Source: Polynucleobacter sp.
GTDB lineage: Bacteria > Pseudomonadota > Gammaproteobacteria > Burkholderiales > Burkholderiaceae_D
Length of the DNA: 64,000 nucleotides
Direction: 5' to 3'
NCBI GenBank assembly: GCA_021737945.1
Contig: JAIPCX010000003.1
Coordinates: 62,001-126,000, forward strand
Of this stretch, positions 52,486 through 61,590 are shown one piece after another. The number at the start of each line of letters is the position of its first letter. The stretch's first letter is position 1. Below the pieces are notes generated by a model. It was given only the letters and a program-made list of their open reading frames with translations, had not been told where the DNA came from and did no database searches. Position numbers and translations under genes: made by a program.

Positions 52486-52498
52486 GTTCGTTACGAAC
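52486..52498. promoter_or_regulatory. GTTCG-TTA-CGAAC dyad upstream of the LysR gene
   Basis: A perfect 5-bp inverted repeat with a three-base spacer lies 24-36 bp before the LysR-type start. The same half-sites recur upstream of hapC (53516-53532), which suggests that the regulator binds both and controls its own gene. Confidence 0.45.
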
Positions 52499-52521
52499 TT
52501 TCTTGCATAAGTTGATTCCCT

Positions 52522-53472
52522 ATGGATCGCCTTCAAACTATTGAAGCTTTTGTTGCGGTCGCCCATTCGGGTAGCTTCGCATCTGCGGCACAACAATTAC
52601 GAGTAGCAAAATCGGTCGTTACTGCACGTGTCCAGCAACTGGAAGAGTATGTAGGTGCACCTCTTTTGCATAGAACGACGCGCTCAGTGAGGTTGACTGA
52701 ACTAGGGCAGGCTTATGTAAAGGATTGTGCTGAGCTATTAAGTAAATCAAATGGTTTGCTTGATGAGATGCGCAAGACACAAACCTCACCCGAAGGAAAA
52801 TTACGTATTCATGCCTTGCCTGGCTTTGTGCTGGGTCATCTAGCCGTAGAGCTGCAAGAATTTCAGCAATTACATCCTGATATTAATTTGGATTTATTTG
52901 TGTCAGACACGGTGATTGATCCAGTCAAGGAGGGATTCGACTGCACACTGCAGATTTTCTCGCCGGCTTCTGAGGAACTGATAGCACGCAAGATGTTTCC
53001 GGTTCGAAGAGTGTTTTGTGCATCGCCGTCCTACTTAGCAGCACACTCGGAAATTAACAATCCGCGCGACCTACGTGAGCACCGCCTAGGACTCTATTCT
53101 GGCTACCACACGCGTGATCGGTGGGATTTTTTTCGGGGCCAAGAAGCGATATCTATCTATTTGAAGCCACCCTTATTGACGAATAGCGTGCATCTACTCG
53201 CTGAGTATGGGTGTGCTGGCGCCGGCGTGGTGTGTATACCGACCTTGGTTGCATCGCGTTACTTAGTCTCAGGGCAGTTAGTTCCCGTATTAACGGACTG
53301 GCAATTATCCTCCTTTTGGCTATCCGCTATTTATCCGCATAACTCCCGTCACGGCCTAAAACTTCAGCTTTTTATCAATCATTTAATGAAAAAGTTTGCT
53401 GGCACTCCGCCTTGGGATCAGGTGTTGATTCAGCGAGGCTGGTTAAGTGAAGAGCCGGTTCAGCTTATTTGA
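52522..53472 (+). CDS. LysR-type transcriptional regulator
   Basis: The 316-residue protein has the standard layout: N-terminal winged helix-turn-helix (residues 1-60; AVAHSGSFASAAQQLRVAKS) and a C-terminal effector-binding domain (about 90-295). The gene is co-directional with the hydroquinone operon that starts 172 bp downstream; most LysR genes are divergent, so here it may control by a shared or internal promoter. Dyads with GTTCG/CGAAC half-sites lie before this gene and before hapC. The inducer is probably the aromatic substrate or a ring-cleavage product. Confidence 0.9.
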   Translation: MDRLQTIEAFVAVAHSGSFASAAQQLRVAKSVVTARVQQLEEYVGAPLLHRTTRSVRLTELGQAYVKDCAELLSKSNGLLDEMRKTQTSPEGKLRIHALPGFVLGHLAVELQEFQQLHPDINLDLFVSDTVIDPVKEGFDCTLQIFSPASEELIARKMFPVRRVFCASPSYLAAHSEINNPRDLREHRLGLYSGYHTRDRWDFFRGQEAISIYLKPPLLTNSVHLLAEYGCAGAGVVCIPTLVASRYLVSGQLVPVLTDWQLSSFWLSAIYPHNSRHGLKLQLFINHLMKKFAGTPPWDQVLIQRGWLSEEPVQLI

Positions 53473-53515
53473 TCCTTTCCCCTTGGACTAGCTATCCAAG
53501 AAATCCGTTGTCATT

Positions 53516-53532
53516 GTTCGTAAATCGCGAAC
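53516..53532. promoter_or_regulatory. LysR-type box (T-N11-A dyad) upstream of hapC
   Basis: GTTCG-TAAATCG-CGAAC is a perfect 5-bp dyad containing a T-N11-A core (T at 53518, A at 53530), the consensus of LysR-type binding sites. It lies 113 bp before the hapC start, as expected for the activation site of the operon. Confidence 0.55.
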
Positions 53533-53644
53533 AGATCAATCGGTCTTTCCCCTCTAGTAATCACATAACTTGCTCCCTACACTCACTCGCAGTTAGTTTT
53601 TGATTTTGTGGTGTTGCAAAGAAAATAACGACAAGGAGGCAAGC

Positions 53645-54151
53645 ATGACAGTCCACTATGAGACTAAATTTGGTTCGTTGAAATCCTATGAAAAAGGTGG
53701 CGTACAAGCGATTGATGATGATGTGCGTCATTACGCTTTTTCAAATTGCTTCGAAATTGCGAATAATTCCAAGCCTTATGAAAAAGTAGTCTTCGGCCAA
53801 AATCAGATATACGTACTCGAGACTTTACGTGCAGAGGGATCCTCACCTTGGTATACGTGTGCGCACGATGAGTTTGCGTTGGTGATGGATGGCGAAGTCG
53901 AAGTCCATTTAATCAAACTCGATGATGCCCAAGTCGTCAAAGATGCCGAGAAAGATGGCGCAGTACTCGTTGCAGGCGAACCCAAGGGACAAAAGATGGG
54001 TTGGATGAAATTAAAGCGCGGTCATCAAGGCATGCTGCCTAAAAACACGGCCTATCAATTTCGTAGCAAAGATCCTGGTGTACTGGTTTTGCAAACCTGT
54101 AAGGGTGATCTGTCCGTAGAAAAATGGGCCGACATTTGCCAGAGCGCTTAA
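53645..54151 (+). CDS. hapC: Hydroquinone dioxygenase small subunit (HapC/PnpC-like)
   Basis: The 168-residue protein is a cupin-like small subunit of the two-component Fe(II) hydroquinone 1,2-dioxygenase, which cleaves hydroquinone to 4-hydroxymuconic semialdehyde. AAGGAGG lies six bases before the ATG at 53645. Landmarks include WYTCAHDEFALVMDGEVEVHL, with a cupin His, and a Lys/Gly-rich segment before the last strands. It is followed by the large-subunit gene after a 29-bp gap. Confidence 0.85.
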   Translation: MTVHYETKFGSLKSYEKGGVQAIDDDVRHYAFSNCFEIANNSKPYEKVVFGQNQIYVLETLRAEGSSPWYTCAHDEFALVMDGEVEVHLIKLDDAQVVKDAEKDGAVLVAGEPKGQKMGWMKLKRGHQGMLPKNTAYQFRSKDPGVLVLQTCKGDLSVEKWADICQSA

Positions 54152-54180
54152 ATTAACCATCAATTACACGGGAGACTTAC

Positions 54181-55188
54181 ATGAACGCACCCGCCGATTT
54201 GGCAAAAGTTATTGCCACTGCACCTGACAAAACCATGGGCTACAAGGCTTTTACGCTGGGCTCATTTACTTTCCGCCGCGACGAATATTTTGCGCACATT
54301 AGCTGGAATACGCGCGATGGTCGGCCCTTGTCGCACACCATGGATATTGGTAATTTCTTGCGCGCTTTAATGCGTGACTGCGCGTGGGGATTTTTTTATG
54401 GCGGCGTCAACTTTGATGCAGTATTTGGCACGCTGAATCATTACAAATCAGTCGATATGTATGCGGGTGCTTTTAACGGCACCATGAAAGCCGCAGGCGT
54501 CGATTTGCTGGAAAATTTTCCGACCGAACAAATCAAAGCCACATTCGAAACCATGTTGGACGATTGGACGAATAATGGTTTCGATCCGTTTGCTGCGCCC
54601 CAAGAAACCGGAACACCGTATGGTCGTAAGCAAGGAGACAATCGCGCAGCTATCACACGTGCACGAGAACTCGCTACGCGTTGCGTCGGTTTAAAAGGTG
54701 ATTTGAATTTACGTACGGATGAACGTGGTGCGCCTGTTAATCGTGCCTTTGCCGATGTGCCTCAAGATGCACCTGAATTACACCCTGAGCCGGGTTTTGA
54801 GGGCGAAGTCCATGCATTTAACTTATTTGCATTCCTCTCCAGATCTCAAGTTACGTGGAATCCATCGTTCACCTCTGTCGTGAAACATAGCTATATGTGC
54901 CCAACGACTGAGGAACACATTCTGCCGATTTTGCATGCGAATGATCGCGTTGAATGGTTCTTTCAGATGTGCGATGAAATTCATTGGGATTGCGCAGATA
55001 AAAATACCGGTAAGCCATTGGCACGCGTGATCATGAAAGCCGGCGATATGGCTGCTATGCCCGCGTACTGCCGTCATCAAGGTTACAGCCCTAAACGTTC
55101 TATGTTGCTGGTATGGGAAAACGGTTCTCCGAGTCTCGTTTATGAGATTCAAAAAGGAGAGTCGCCAGAAGTTCCAGTTCAATTCTAA
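54181..55188 (+). CDS. hapD: Hydroquinone dioxygenase large subunit (HapD/PnpD-like)
   Basis: The 335-residue protein is the catalytic, iron-binding subunit that works with HapC. Conserved regions include NTRDGRPLSHTMDIGNFLRA, VKHSYMCPTTEEHILPI and MPAYCRHQGYSPKRS; the His and Glu residues in them are candidates for the Fe(II) site. GGGAGA precedes the ATG. Gene order small-large subunit is as in the P. fluorescens hap and nitrophenol (pnp) clusters. Confidence 0.88.
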   Translation: MNAPADLAKVIATAPDKTMGYKAFTLGSFTFRRDEYFAHISWNTRDGRPLSHTMDIGNFLRALMRDCAWGFFYGGVNFDAVFGTLNHYKSVDMYAGAFNGTMKAAGVDLLENFPTEQIKATFETMLDDWTNNGFDPFAAPQETGTPYGRKQGDNRAAITRARELATRCVGLKGDLNLRTDERGAPVNRAFADVPQDAPELHPEPGFEGEVHAFNLFAFLSRSQVTWNPSFTSVVKHSYMCPTTEEHILPILHANDRVEWFFQMCDEIHWDCADKNTGKPLARVIMKAGDMAAMPAYCRHQGYSPKRSMLLVWENGSPSLVYEIQKGESPEVPVQF

Positions 55189-55200
55189 ATTGCACTCGAT

Positions 55201-55230
55201 GGAGATTGCAGCGGTTCGTCTGCAATCTCC
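55201..55230 (+). terminator. Intercistronic hairpin between hapD and hapE
   Basis: GGAGATTGCAG and CTGCAATCTCC form a perfect 11-bp stem around an 8-base loop, directly after hapD. No T-tract follows, so it is more likely to stabilise the hapCD message or attenuate than to end transcription. Confidence 0.5.
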
Positions 55231-55318
55231 GTTGTGTGGTTATTAGATGGAATTCAAAAAAGTTTGTTAACACTCAACCCCAAAGGGGCGTTCAGTCGTA
55301 TCGCTCCGGAGAATCAGC

Positions 55319-56842
55319 ATGACTCAAACAATCGCCAAGTCGCAGATACCTGCGGCTTTGCAGGGCGCAATTCATACGAAGCTTTTTATTGATGGCAAAT
55401 TCGTCGATGCAGAATCTGGCGAAACCATGGCAACACTTAATCCGCATGACAATAGCGAGATCGCGCAGATAGCACTCGCAGGTAAAGCGGATGTTGATAA
55501 AGCCATTCAGGCAGCACAAAAAGCCTACCCTAAGTGGTCTCGACTTGCGGCAATGGATAGAGGTCGAATTCTCTTAAAACTTGCCGACTTGATTGAAGCT
55601 AACGCAGAGCAGTTAGCTATGTTGGAATCATTAGATACCGGACATCCGATTCGTGATTCACGCATACTCGATGTGCCACGTACTGCTGTCACATATCGAT
55701 ATTTCGGTGGTATGGCGGACAAATTTCAAGGCGATGTCGTACCTGTTGAAGCAGGTTTTTTAAACTATGTCACTCGTGAGCCTTTAGGTGTCGTCGGTCA
55801 GGTAGTGCCATGGAATTTTCCCTTGATGTTCACCAGTTGGAAAATGGCACCGGCACTCGCAGCGGGTAATTGCGTTGTGCTTAAACCAGCAGAGATAACT
55901 CCATTATCAAGCTTGCGCATCGCTGAATTGATGGCTGAAGCCGGCATGCCTGAGGGCGTTGTGAATATTCTGCCTGGACTCGGACAAGTAGCCGGTCAGT
56001 ACATTGCCGAGCATCCTGAGATCGCCAAAATTGCATTCACAGGTTCAACCGCGACGGGTCGCCGTATTGTTCAGGCCTCAGCAGGTAATCTAAAAAAAGT
56101 ACAACTTGAGCTAGGCGGTAAGGGCGCTAATATTGTTTTTGAAGATGCCTTTTTACCGGCGGCGATCAACGGTGCTGCTTGGGCAATTTTCCACAATCAA
56201 GGACAAGCATGTATTGCTGGTGCGCGCTTAGTTTTACATGAATCGATTGCTGACGAGTTTTTAGAAAAATTTACCGCACTCGCAAAATCGATTCGTTTGG
56301 GTAATCCGCTTGATCCGAATACGGAGATGGGGCCGCTCACCAGTCAACTGCATCGCGATCGTGTTTTGTCCTACGTTGATATTGCCCGTCAAGAGGGCGG
56401 TGAGGTTCTCAGTGGCGGTAAAGCACCCGGTGGTGATTTGTCGTCAGGCTGCTATGTTGAACCGACTATCGTTCGCGCAAAATCAACGCACGATCGTATC
56501 TCACAAGAAGAAGTATTCGGGCCATTTGTCACCGTTCTCACCTTCAAAACAGATGAGGAAGCCCTCGCGATTGCCAATAGTACGGAGTATGGTTTAGGCG
56601 CCGGTCTTTGGACGCGTAATTTACAGCGTGCGCATTTAATGGCGCGTGAGATCAAGAGCGGCATGGTGTGGATCAATTGCTATAAACGCGTCAATCCTGG
56701 CTCACCGTTTGGAGGTGTGGGTCAGTCAGGTTATGGTCGTGAGATGGGTTTCGATGTTATGCGTGAATACACACAAGCTAAAAGTGTGTGGGTGAATATT
56801 GATGCACAAATCGTTCCGCATTATCCGCGGCCAGCGAAATAA
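55319..56842 (+). CDS. hapE: 4-Hydroxymuconic semialdehyde dehydrogenase (ALDH family)
   Basis: The 507-residue protein is an NAD(P)-dependent aldehyde dehydrogenase with catalytic Cys298 in NQGQACIAGARL and Glu264 in LELGGKGANIV. In the hap pathway it oxidises 4-hydroxymuconic semialdehyde, the product of HapCD, to 4-hydroxymuconate/maleylacetate. GGAGAATCAGC precedes the ATG. The assignment to that substrate rests on its position between hapD and hapF. Confidence 0.9.
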   Translation: MTQTIAKSQIPAALQGAIHTKLFIDGKFVDAESGETMATLNPHDNSEIAQIALAGKADVDKAIQAAQKAYPKWSRLAAMDRGRILLKLADLIEANAEQLAMLESLDTGHPIRDSRILDVPRTAVTYRYFGGMADKFQGDVVPVEAGFLNYVTREPLGVVGQVVPWNFPLMFTSWKMAPALAAGNCVVLKPAEITPLSSLRIAELMAEAGMPEGVVNILPGLGQVAGQYIAEHPEIAKIAFTGSTATGRRIVQASAGNLKKVQLELGGKGANIVFEDAFLPAAINGAAWAIFHNQGQACIAGARLVLHESIADEFLEKFTALAKSIRLGNPLDPNTEMGPLTSQLHRDRVLSYVDIARQEGGEVLSGGKAPGGDLSSGCYVEPTIVRAKSTHDRISQEEVFGPFVTVLTFKTDEEALAIANSTEYGLGAGLWTRNLQRAHLMAREIKSGMVWINCYKRVNPGSPFGGVGQSGYGREMGFDVMREYTQAKSVWVNIDAQIVPHYPRPAK

Positions 56843-56848
56843 CAAACT

Positions 56849-57922
56849 ATGATCGACTTTGTCTATCAAGCTCAAGCAGCCCGTGTCATTTTTGGCGCGG
56901 GTAGCTTGCAGCATCTGGAGCGTGAGGTGCAACTATTAGGTGCTGAACGCGCCTTAGTGCTTTGCACGCCAGAACAACAAGCGATAGCTGAGCGGGTTTC
57001 GCACATGTTGGGAAGTCGATCAGCCGGTGTTTATCCGAAAGCAGTGATGCACGTGCCGGCAGAAACAGCTGCCGCTGCAGTTCAAGAGGCCCATCGCTTA
57101 GGTGCTGATTGCGCTATTGCGATTGGTGGGGGATCAACGACGGGCTTAGGTAAAGCGATTGCACTTGAATCAGGCTTGCTGATACTTGCTATCCCTACGA
57201 CCTATGCCGGTAGTGAGATGACACCTATCTATGGCATTACAGAAAACGGGCTAAAGAAAACGGGGCGCGATCCTCGCGTATTACCGCGAACAGTCATCTA
57301 TGACGCCAACTTAACCTTATCCCTACCTGTGGGCTTGTCCGTCACGAGTGCAATGAATGCCATCGCCCATGCAGCCGAAGGTTTGTATGCCAAAGATGGC
57401 AACCCTGTTATGGATTTAATGGCAGAGGAAGGAATCCGCGCGCTAGCCTCTGCGATCCCTTTGATAAAAACCAATCCAGCCGATGTGAATGCACGCAGTG
57501 ATGCTCTCTATGGCGCATGGCTGTGTGGAACAGTGCTCGGGAATGTCGGTATGGCGTTGCATCATAAGTTATGCCACACACTAGGCGGCACCTTCAATTT
57601 GCCGCATGCAGAAGTTCATACAGTGATACTTCCTCATGCGATTGCTTTTAATGCGGCTGCTGCACCAGGTGCAATGAAAAAAATTAGTCGTGCGTTGGGT
57701 GGTAAGCCAGCTGCTCAAGGTCTATATGAGCTCGCTAAAACAAATGGCGCGCCAGTCTCCTTGAAAGAATTGGGAATGACATCAGACGATGTAGATAAAG
57801 CAGCGCAGATCGCTAGTCAAAATCCCTATTGGAATCCCAGGCCGATTAGCGCTGATAGCGCGACTGCATTAAGAAATTTATTACAAAACGCTTGGGAAGG
57901 TGCATCACCGGTTGCGTCATAA
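56849..57922 (+). CDS. hapF: Maleylacetate reductase
   Basis: The 357-residue protein belongs to the iron-type alcohol dehydrogenase superfamily, maleylacetate reductase branch. VIFGAGSLQHLEREV, AIAIGGGSTTGLGKAIAL and PTTYAGSEMTPIYGIT are typical. It reduces maleylacetate to 3-oxoadipate with NAD(P)H. The ATG lies six bases after the hapE stop, so the two are co-translated. Confidence 0.93.
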   Translation: MIDFVYQAQAARVIFGAGSLQHLEREVQLLGAERALVLCTPEQQAIAERVSHMLGSRSAGVYPKAVMHVPAETAAAAVQEAHRLGADCAIAIGGGSTTGLGKAIALESGLLILAIPTTYAGSEMTPIYGITENGLKKTGRDPRVLPRTVIYDANLTLSLPVGLSVTSAMNAIAHAAEGLYAKDGNPVMDLMAEEGIRALASAIPLIKTNPADVNARSDALYGAWLCGTVLGNVGMALHHKLCHTLGGTFNLPHAEVHTVILPHAIAFNAAAAPGAMKKISRALGGKPAAQGLYELAKTNGAPVSLKELGMTSDDVDKAAQIASQNPYWNPRPISADSATALRNLLQNAWEGASPVAS

Positions 57923-58016
57923 AGCAGGTTGGCTGTCGTTGTTTAGAAAGTTGTACTAGGTAGGCTGTTCTTAAGGGTAGTAAAAATCGCAGCATAAACA
58001 GGAGGAGACAAAAAAC

Positions 58017-59273
58017 ATGGCAATTACTAGAAGACATTTTATTCAAGGTGCGGCAGCCGCGGCGCTGTTGTCCACCACTGGCATGGCATTGGCAGCTGAC
58101 ACCATCAAAATCGGTTATGTGTCGCCACAAACGGGCCCTCTGGCTCCTTTTGGAGAAGCCGATAAATGGGTCATCGAGCAGATGCGCGCATCATTTAAAG
58201 ATGGTGTCACAGTAGGTGGGAAAAAATATGCCGTTGAGATCTTATTGAAAGATAGCCAATCAAATCCTAATCGCGCAGGTGAAGTTGCGAATGATTTGAT
58301 TTTAAAAGACAAAGTCGCTTTGATACTCACTGCAGGTACACCTGAAACAGCCAATCCAGTTAGCGATGTATGCGAACTCAATGAGCTGCCATGTATTTCT
58401 AGCGTAGTGCCTTGGCAGCCATGGTTCTTCGGTCGTAAAGGCGATCCAGCTAAAGGTTTTAAATGGACGCATCACATTTTCTGGGGCTTAGAAGATGTCA
58501 TTGAAAACTTCACTAATGGTTGGAATAGCGTTAAGACGAATAAAAAAGTCGGTGGCTTATTTCCCAATGACGGTGATGGCAATGCCTGGGGTGATAAAGA
58601 ACGTGGCTTTCCAAAGCCTTTGACAACGATGGGCTATTCATTAACGGATCCGGGCCGCTTCCAAAACGGTACTCAAGATTTTTCAGCGCAGATCGCCGCT
58701 TTCAAAAAAGATGGAGTGGAAATCGTAACGGGTGTAGTCATTCCACCTGATGCAAAAACCTTCCTTACGCAAGCACGTCAACAAGGTTACAAACCGAAAG
58801 TTATTACCTTGGGTAAGGCGCTGTTGTTCCCTGGTGCGATCGAAGCCCTAGGGGAATTGGGCGATGGTTTAACGACTGAAGTGTGGTGGAGTCCTTCGCA
58901 TCCATTTGCATCAAGCTTGACGAAACAGTCGGCTAAGGATTTGGCTGGAGCATACGAAAAATCAACCGGTAAACAATGGACACAACCTATTGGTTTCGCA
59001 CATGGTTTGTTTGAAGTCGCTGTTGATGCGCTTAAGCGTTCAAAATCAGCAAGTGCCGCCGATATCCGCGACGCGGTTGCAGCGACTCAGTTGAAGACAG
59101 TGGTCGGCGATGTCAAATGGGGTGGTCAGGGTCCATTCAAGAACGTCAGCAAAACTCCGCTGGTGCTGGGTCAATGGAATAAAGGTAAGACATACAAATA
59201 TGAACTTACCATTGTTAACAACAAAGCTGCCCCTGCGATTCCTGCAGGTGGAACATTGCGTTTAATGAATTAA
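58017..59273 (+). CDS. Liv-type ABC transporter substrate-binding protein (Tat-exported)
   Basis: The 418-residue protein is a periplasmic binding protein of the branched-chain amino acid/aromatic type. The N-terminus MAITRRHFIQGAAAAALL carries a twin-arginine motif (RRHFIQ) before the hydrophobic segment, so export by Tat is likely. AGGAGGAGAC precedes the ATG. Placed between catabolic genes, it probably binds an aromatic compound such as hydroquinone or its precursor; amino acids are an alternative. Confidence 0.88.
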   Translation: MAITRRHFIQGAAAAALLSTTGMALAADTIKIGYVSPQTGPLAPFGEADKWVIEQMRASFKDGVTVGGKKYAVEILLKDSQSNPNRAGEVANDLILKDKVALILTAGTPETANPVSDVCELNELPCISSVVPWQPWFFGRKGDPAKGFKWTHHIFWGLEDVIENFTNGWNSVKTNKKVGGLFPNDGDGNAWGDKERGFPKPLTTMGYSLTDPGRFQNGTQDFSAQIAAFKKDGVEIVTGVVIPPDAKTFLTQARQQGYKPKVITLGKALLFPGAIEALGELGDGLTTEVWWSPSHPFASSLTKQSAKDLAGAYEKSTGKQWTQPIGFAHGLFEVAVDALKRSKSASAADIRDAVAATQLKTVVGDVKWGGQGPFKNVSKTPLVLGQWNKGKTYKYELTIVNNKAAPAIPAGGTLRLMN

Positions 59274-59288
59274 TATCATTCAACAGCG

Positions 59289-60008
59289 ATGACCTTGCTT
59301 ACCCTCAAAAACGTCAGTAAGTCGTTTGGCGCTTTAAAAGTGACTGATGGAGTTTCTTTATCAGTCACTGAGGGCGAGGTACTTGGAATTCTCGGCCCCA
59401 ATGGGGCCGGGAAGACCACCTTATTCAATCTTATTTCGGGTGATCTTAACGTTGATGCCGGTGAGATTACGTTTGATGGACTACTGATTAACAATTCCCC
59501 CCCTTTTCAGCGCTGCCGAAATGGCATAGGTCGTTCATATCAAGTGCCTCAACCCTTTGGTGGCATGAGTGTGTTTGAAAATCTGGTTACGGCCGCTTGT
59601 TTTGGTGCGCAGGTGTCAGAAAAAGCAGCATGGCAAATTGCCTGGGACGTATTAGAACAAACGGGTTTACAAAAATTTGCGAATCAAGCAGCTGGCGGGC
59701 TTACTTTATTAAACCGTAAGCGACTTGAACTCGCGCGTGCTTTAGCAACACAACCCCGACTATTATTATTGGATGAAATTGCGGGTGGCTTGACTGAACA
59801 CGAAGCGCAAGAACTAGTAGAAGAACTCAAGCGGATTAAGTTAAGCGGTATCACCATGATTTGGATTGAGCATGTGGTGCATGCCTTGCTCTCACTAGCG
59901 GATCGGTTATTGGTCATTAATTTTGGACGAACCTTATGTGAAGGTCAGCCTGACGCTGTGATGCAAGATGCGGAAGTAAAACGCGTCTACATGGGTTTGG
60001 AAGTCTGA
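59289..60008 (+). CDS. Liv-type ABC transporter ATP-binding protein (LivG-like)
   Basis: The 239-residue ATPase has Walker A GPNGAGKTTL, Walker B LLLLDEIAGGL, and the signature region reads LTLLNRKRLELARAL rather than LSGGQ, a variant common in this subfamily. It works with the second ATPase encoded immediately downstream. Confidence 0.92.
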   Translation: MTLLTLKNVSKSFGALKVTDGVSLSVTEGEVLGILGPNGAGKTTLFNLISGDLNVDAGEITFDGLLINNSPPFQRCRNGIGRSYQVPQPFGGMSVFENLVTAACFGAQVSEKAAWQIAWDVLEQTGLQKFANQAAGGLTLLNRKRLELARALATQPRLLLLDEIAGGLTEHEAQELVEELKRIKLSGITMIWIEHVVHALLSLADRLLVINFGRTLCEGQPDAVMQDAEVKRVYMGLEV

Positions 60009-60009
60009 C

Positions 60010-60702
60010 ATGTTACGTGCTCAATGCATTACGGCGGCATACGGCGACGCACAGGCTTTATTTGGTATTGATTTTTCAATAAATGCTGGAGAAATAGTAG
60101 CGCTGATCGGCGCTAATGGAGCCGGCAAATCCACATTTTTAAAAACTCTCACAGGTCTACTTCCGGTTCGAAGTGGAGAGCTTGAATTTGAAGGGCAGTC
60201 GCTTCGACATTTGGATGCCGGTGATATCGTTAAATTAGGTATAGCTATGGTGCCAGAAGGCAGGCGCTTATTTCCTAGCTTGACGGTTGAAGAAAATCTT
60301 TTGATGGGTACTCTATCGGGGCGAAAGGGCTCTTGGGACCTTAGTCGTGTATTTACGCTGTTCCCGATACTGCAAGAAAAACGCTCTATGCCATCCACGT
60401 CGTTATCCGGTGGTCAACAGCAGATGGTGGCCATTGGTCGCGCTTTGATGAGTAATCCACGCCTTTTGCTGTGCGATGAAATCTCTCTTGGTTTAGCCCC
60501 AGTAGTTATTCGTGAAATTTATGCGGCATTACCTGCCATTATGGAAGAAGGGATGTCGCTTTTGATTGTTGAGCAAGATGTGCAGCTTGCGATGCAGGCT
60601 TCATCACGTGTTGTATGTTTGCAGGAAGGTTTAGTATCACTGGAAGGTAAGTCTAGTGAATTGAGTCGTGATCAAATTAGTAAAGCCTACTTTGGTATTT
60701 AA
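60010..60702 (+). CDS. Liv-type ABC transporter ATP-binding protein (LivF-like)
   Basis: The 230-residue ATPase has Walker A GANGAGKSTF, signature SLSGGQQQM and Walker B LLLCDEISLGLAP. It starts one base after the livG-like stop, indicating co-translation. It is the second nucleotide-binding subunit of the importer. Confidence 0.92.
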   Translation: MLRAQCITAAYGDAQALFGIDFSINAGEIVALIGANGAGKSTFLKTLTGLLPVRSGELEFEGQSLRHLDAGDIVKLGIAMVPEGRRLFPSLTVEENLLMGTLSGRKGSWDLSRVFTLFPILQEKRSMPSTSLSGGQQQMVAIGRALMSNPRLLLCDEISLGLAPVVIREIYAALPAIMEEGMSLLIVEQDVQLAMQASSRVVCLQEGLVSLEGKSSELSRDQISKAYFGI

Positions 60703-60705
60703 ATC

Positions 60706-61563
60706 ATGACTGAAATTATTTTGCAGGGTTTATTGCTTGGTGGCCTATATGCATTATTCGCCCTAGGACAATCATTGATGTTTGGTGTAATGAGGCTAAC
60801 TAACACTGCGCAAGGTGATTTTATTATTTTAGGCGGCTTCTTTGCTATTAGTACTGTTGCGGCTACAGGTTTATCCCCGGGCTTAGGATTGTTAGTCCTT
60901 ATACCTTTAGCTTTTTTAGCAGGATATGCCTTACAACGATTTGTGCTCAACTACACCTTAGGCCGTGATCCCTTGCCATCATTAGTGGTGACGTTTGGTT
61001 TGTCGATCATCATTCAAAATTTTTTACTTGAAGTGTATTCGGCTGATCCGAAATCACTCGAGGCCGGTAGCATTGCACTCGCGAGTTTTTCGGTCAGTGA
61101 TATTACCGTTGGAATACTGCCTTTGCTCACCTTTGGTATTGCGTTGCTTGCGACGATGTTGTTGCAGGCTTTATTTAGCTATACCTCGTTAGGACGATCC
61201 TTTCGCGCTGTCTCCGATGATAGAGAAGCCGCTCAATTGATGGGTTTAAAGCCTGCGATTGTGTATGCCCAAGCAACCGGTATTGCCTTTATGTTGATTG
61301 CGCTTGCAGGTGGATTGCAAGCGATGCGTACGACGATTGCACCGGCGGATGGCCCGTTGTTGTTGCTGTTCGCATTTGAGGCAGTCATCATTGGAGGCAT
61401 GGGGTCGTTCTGGGGCACGTTGGTAGGTGCGCTGCTACTAGGATTAACTCAACAGATAGGCTTTCGCCTAGATCCAGGTTGGGGTATCTGGTTTGGTCAT
61501 TTAATGTTTTTAGTCGTACTCGTGATACGACCACAAGGACTTTTCCCTAAGACTCGAGGCTAG
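60706..61563 (+). CDS. Liv-type ABC transporter permease (LivH-like)
   Basis: The 285-residue protein has about eight hydrophobic segments and the family pattern LLLGGLYALFALGQSLMFGVM at the N-terminus. It forms the channel with the LivM-like protein. The gene follows the LivF-like gene by three bases. Confidence 0.9.
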   Translation: MTEIILQGLLLGGLYALFALGQSLMFGVMRLTNTAQGDFIILGGFFAISTVAATGLSPGLGLLVLIPLAFLAGYALQRFVLNYTLGRDPLPSLVVTFGLSIIIQNFLLEVYSADPKSLEAGSIALASFSVSDITVGILPLLTFGIALLATMLLQALFSYTSLGRSFRAVSDDREAAQLMGLKPAIVYAQATGIAFMLIALAGGLQAMRTTIAPADGPLLLLFAFEAVIIGGMGSFWGTLVGALLLGLTQQIGFRLDPGWGIWFGHLMFLVVLVIRPQGLFPKTRG

Positions 61564-61590
61564 TTTCTTTATTTTAAAGAGCCCCAATTT

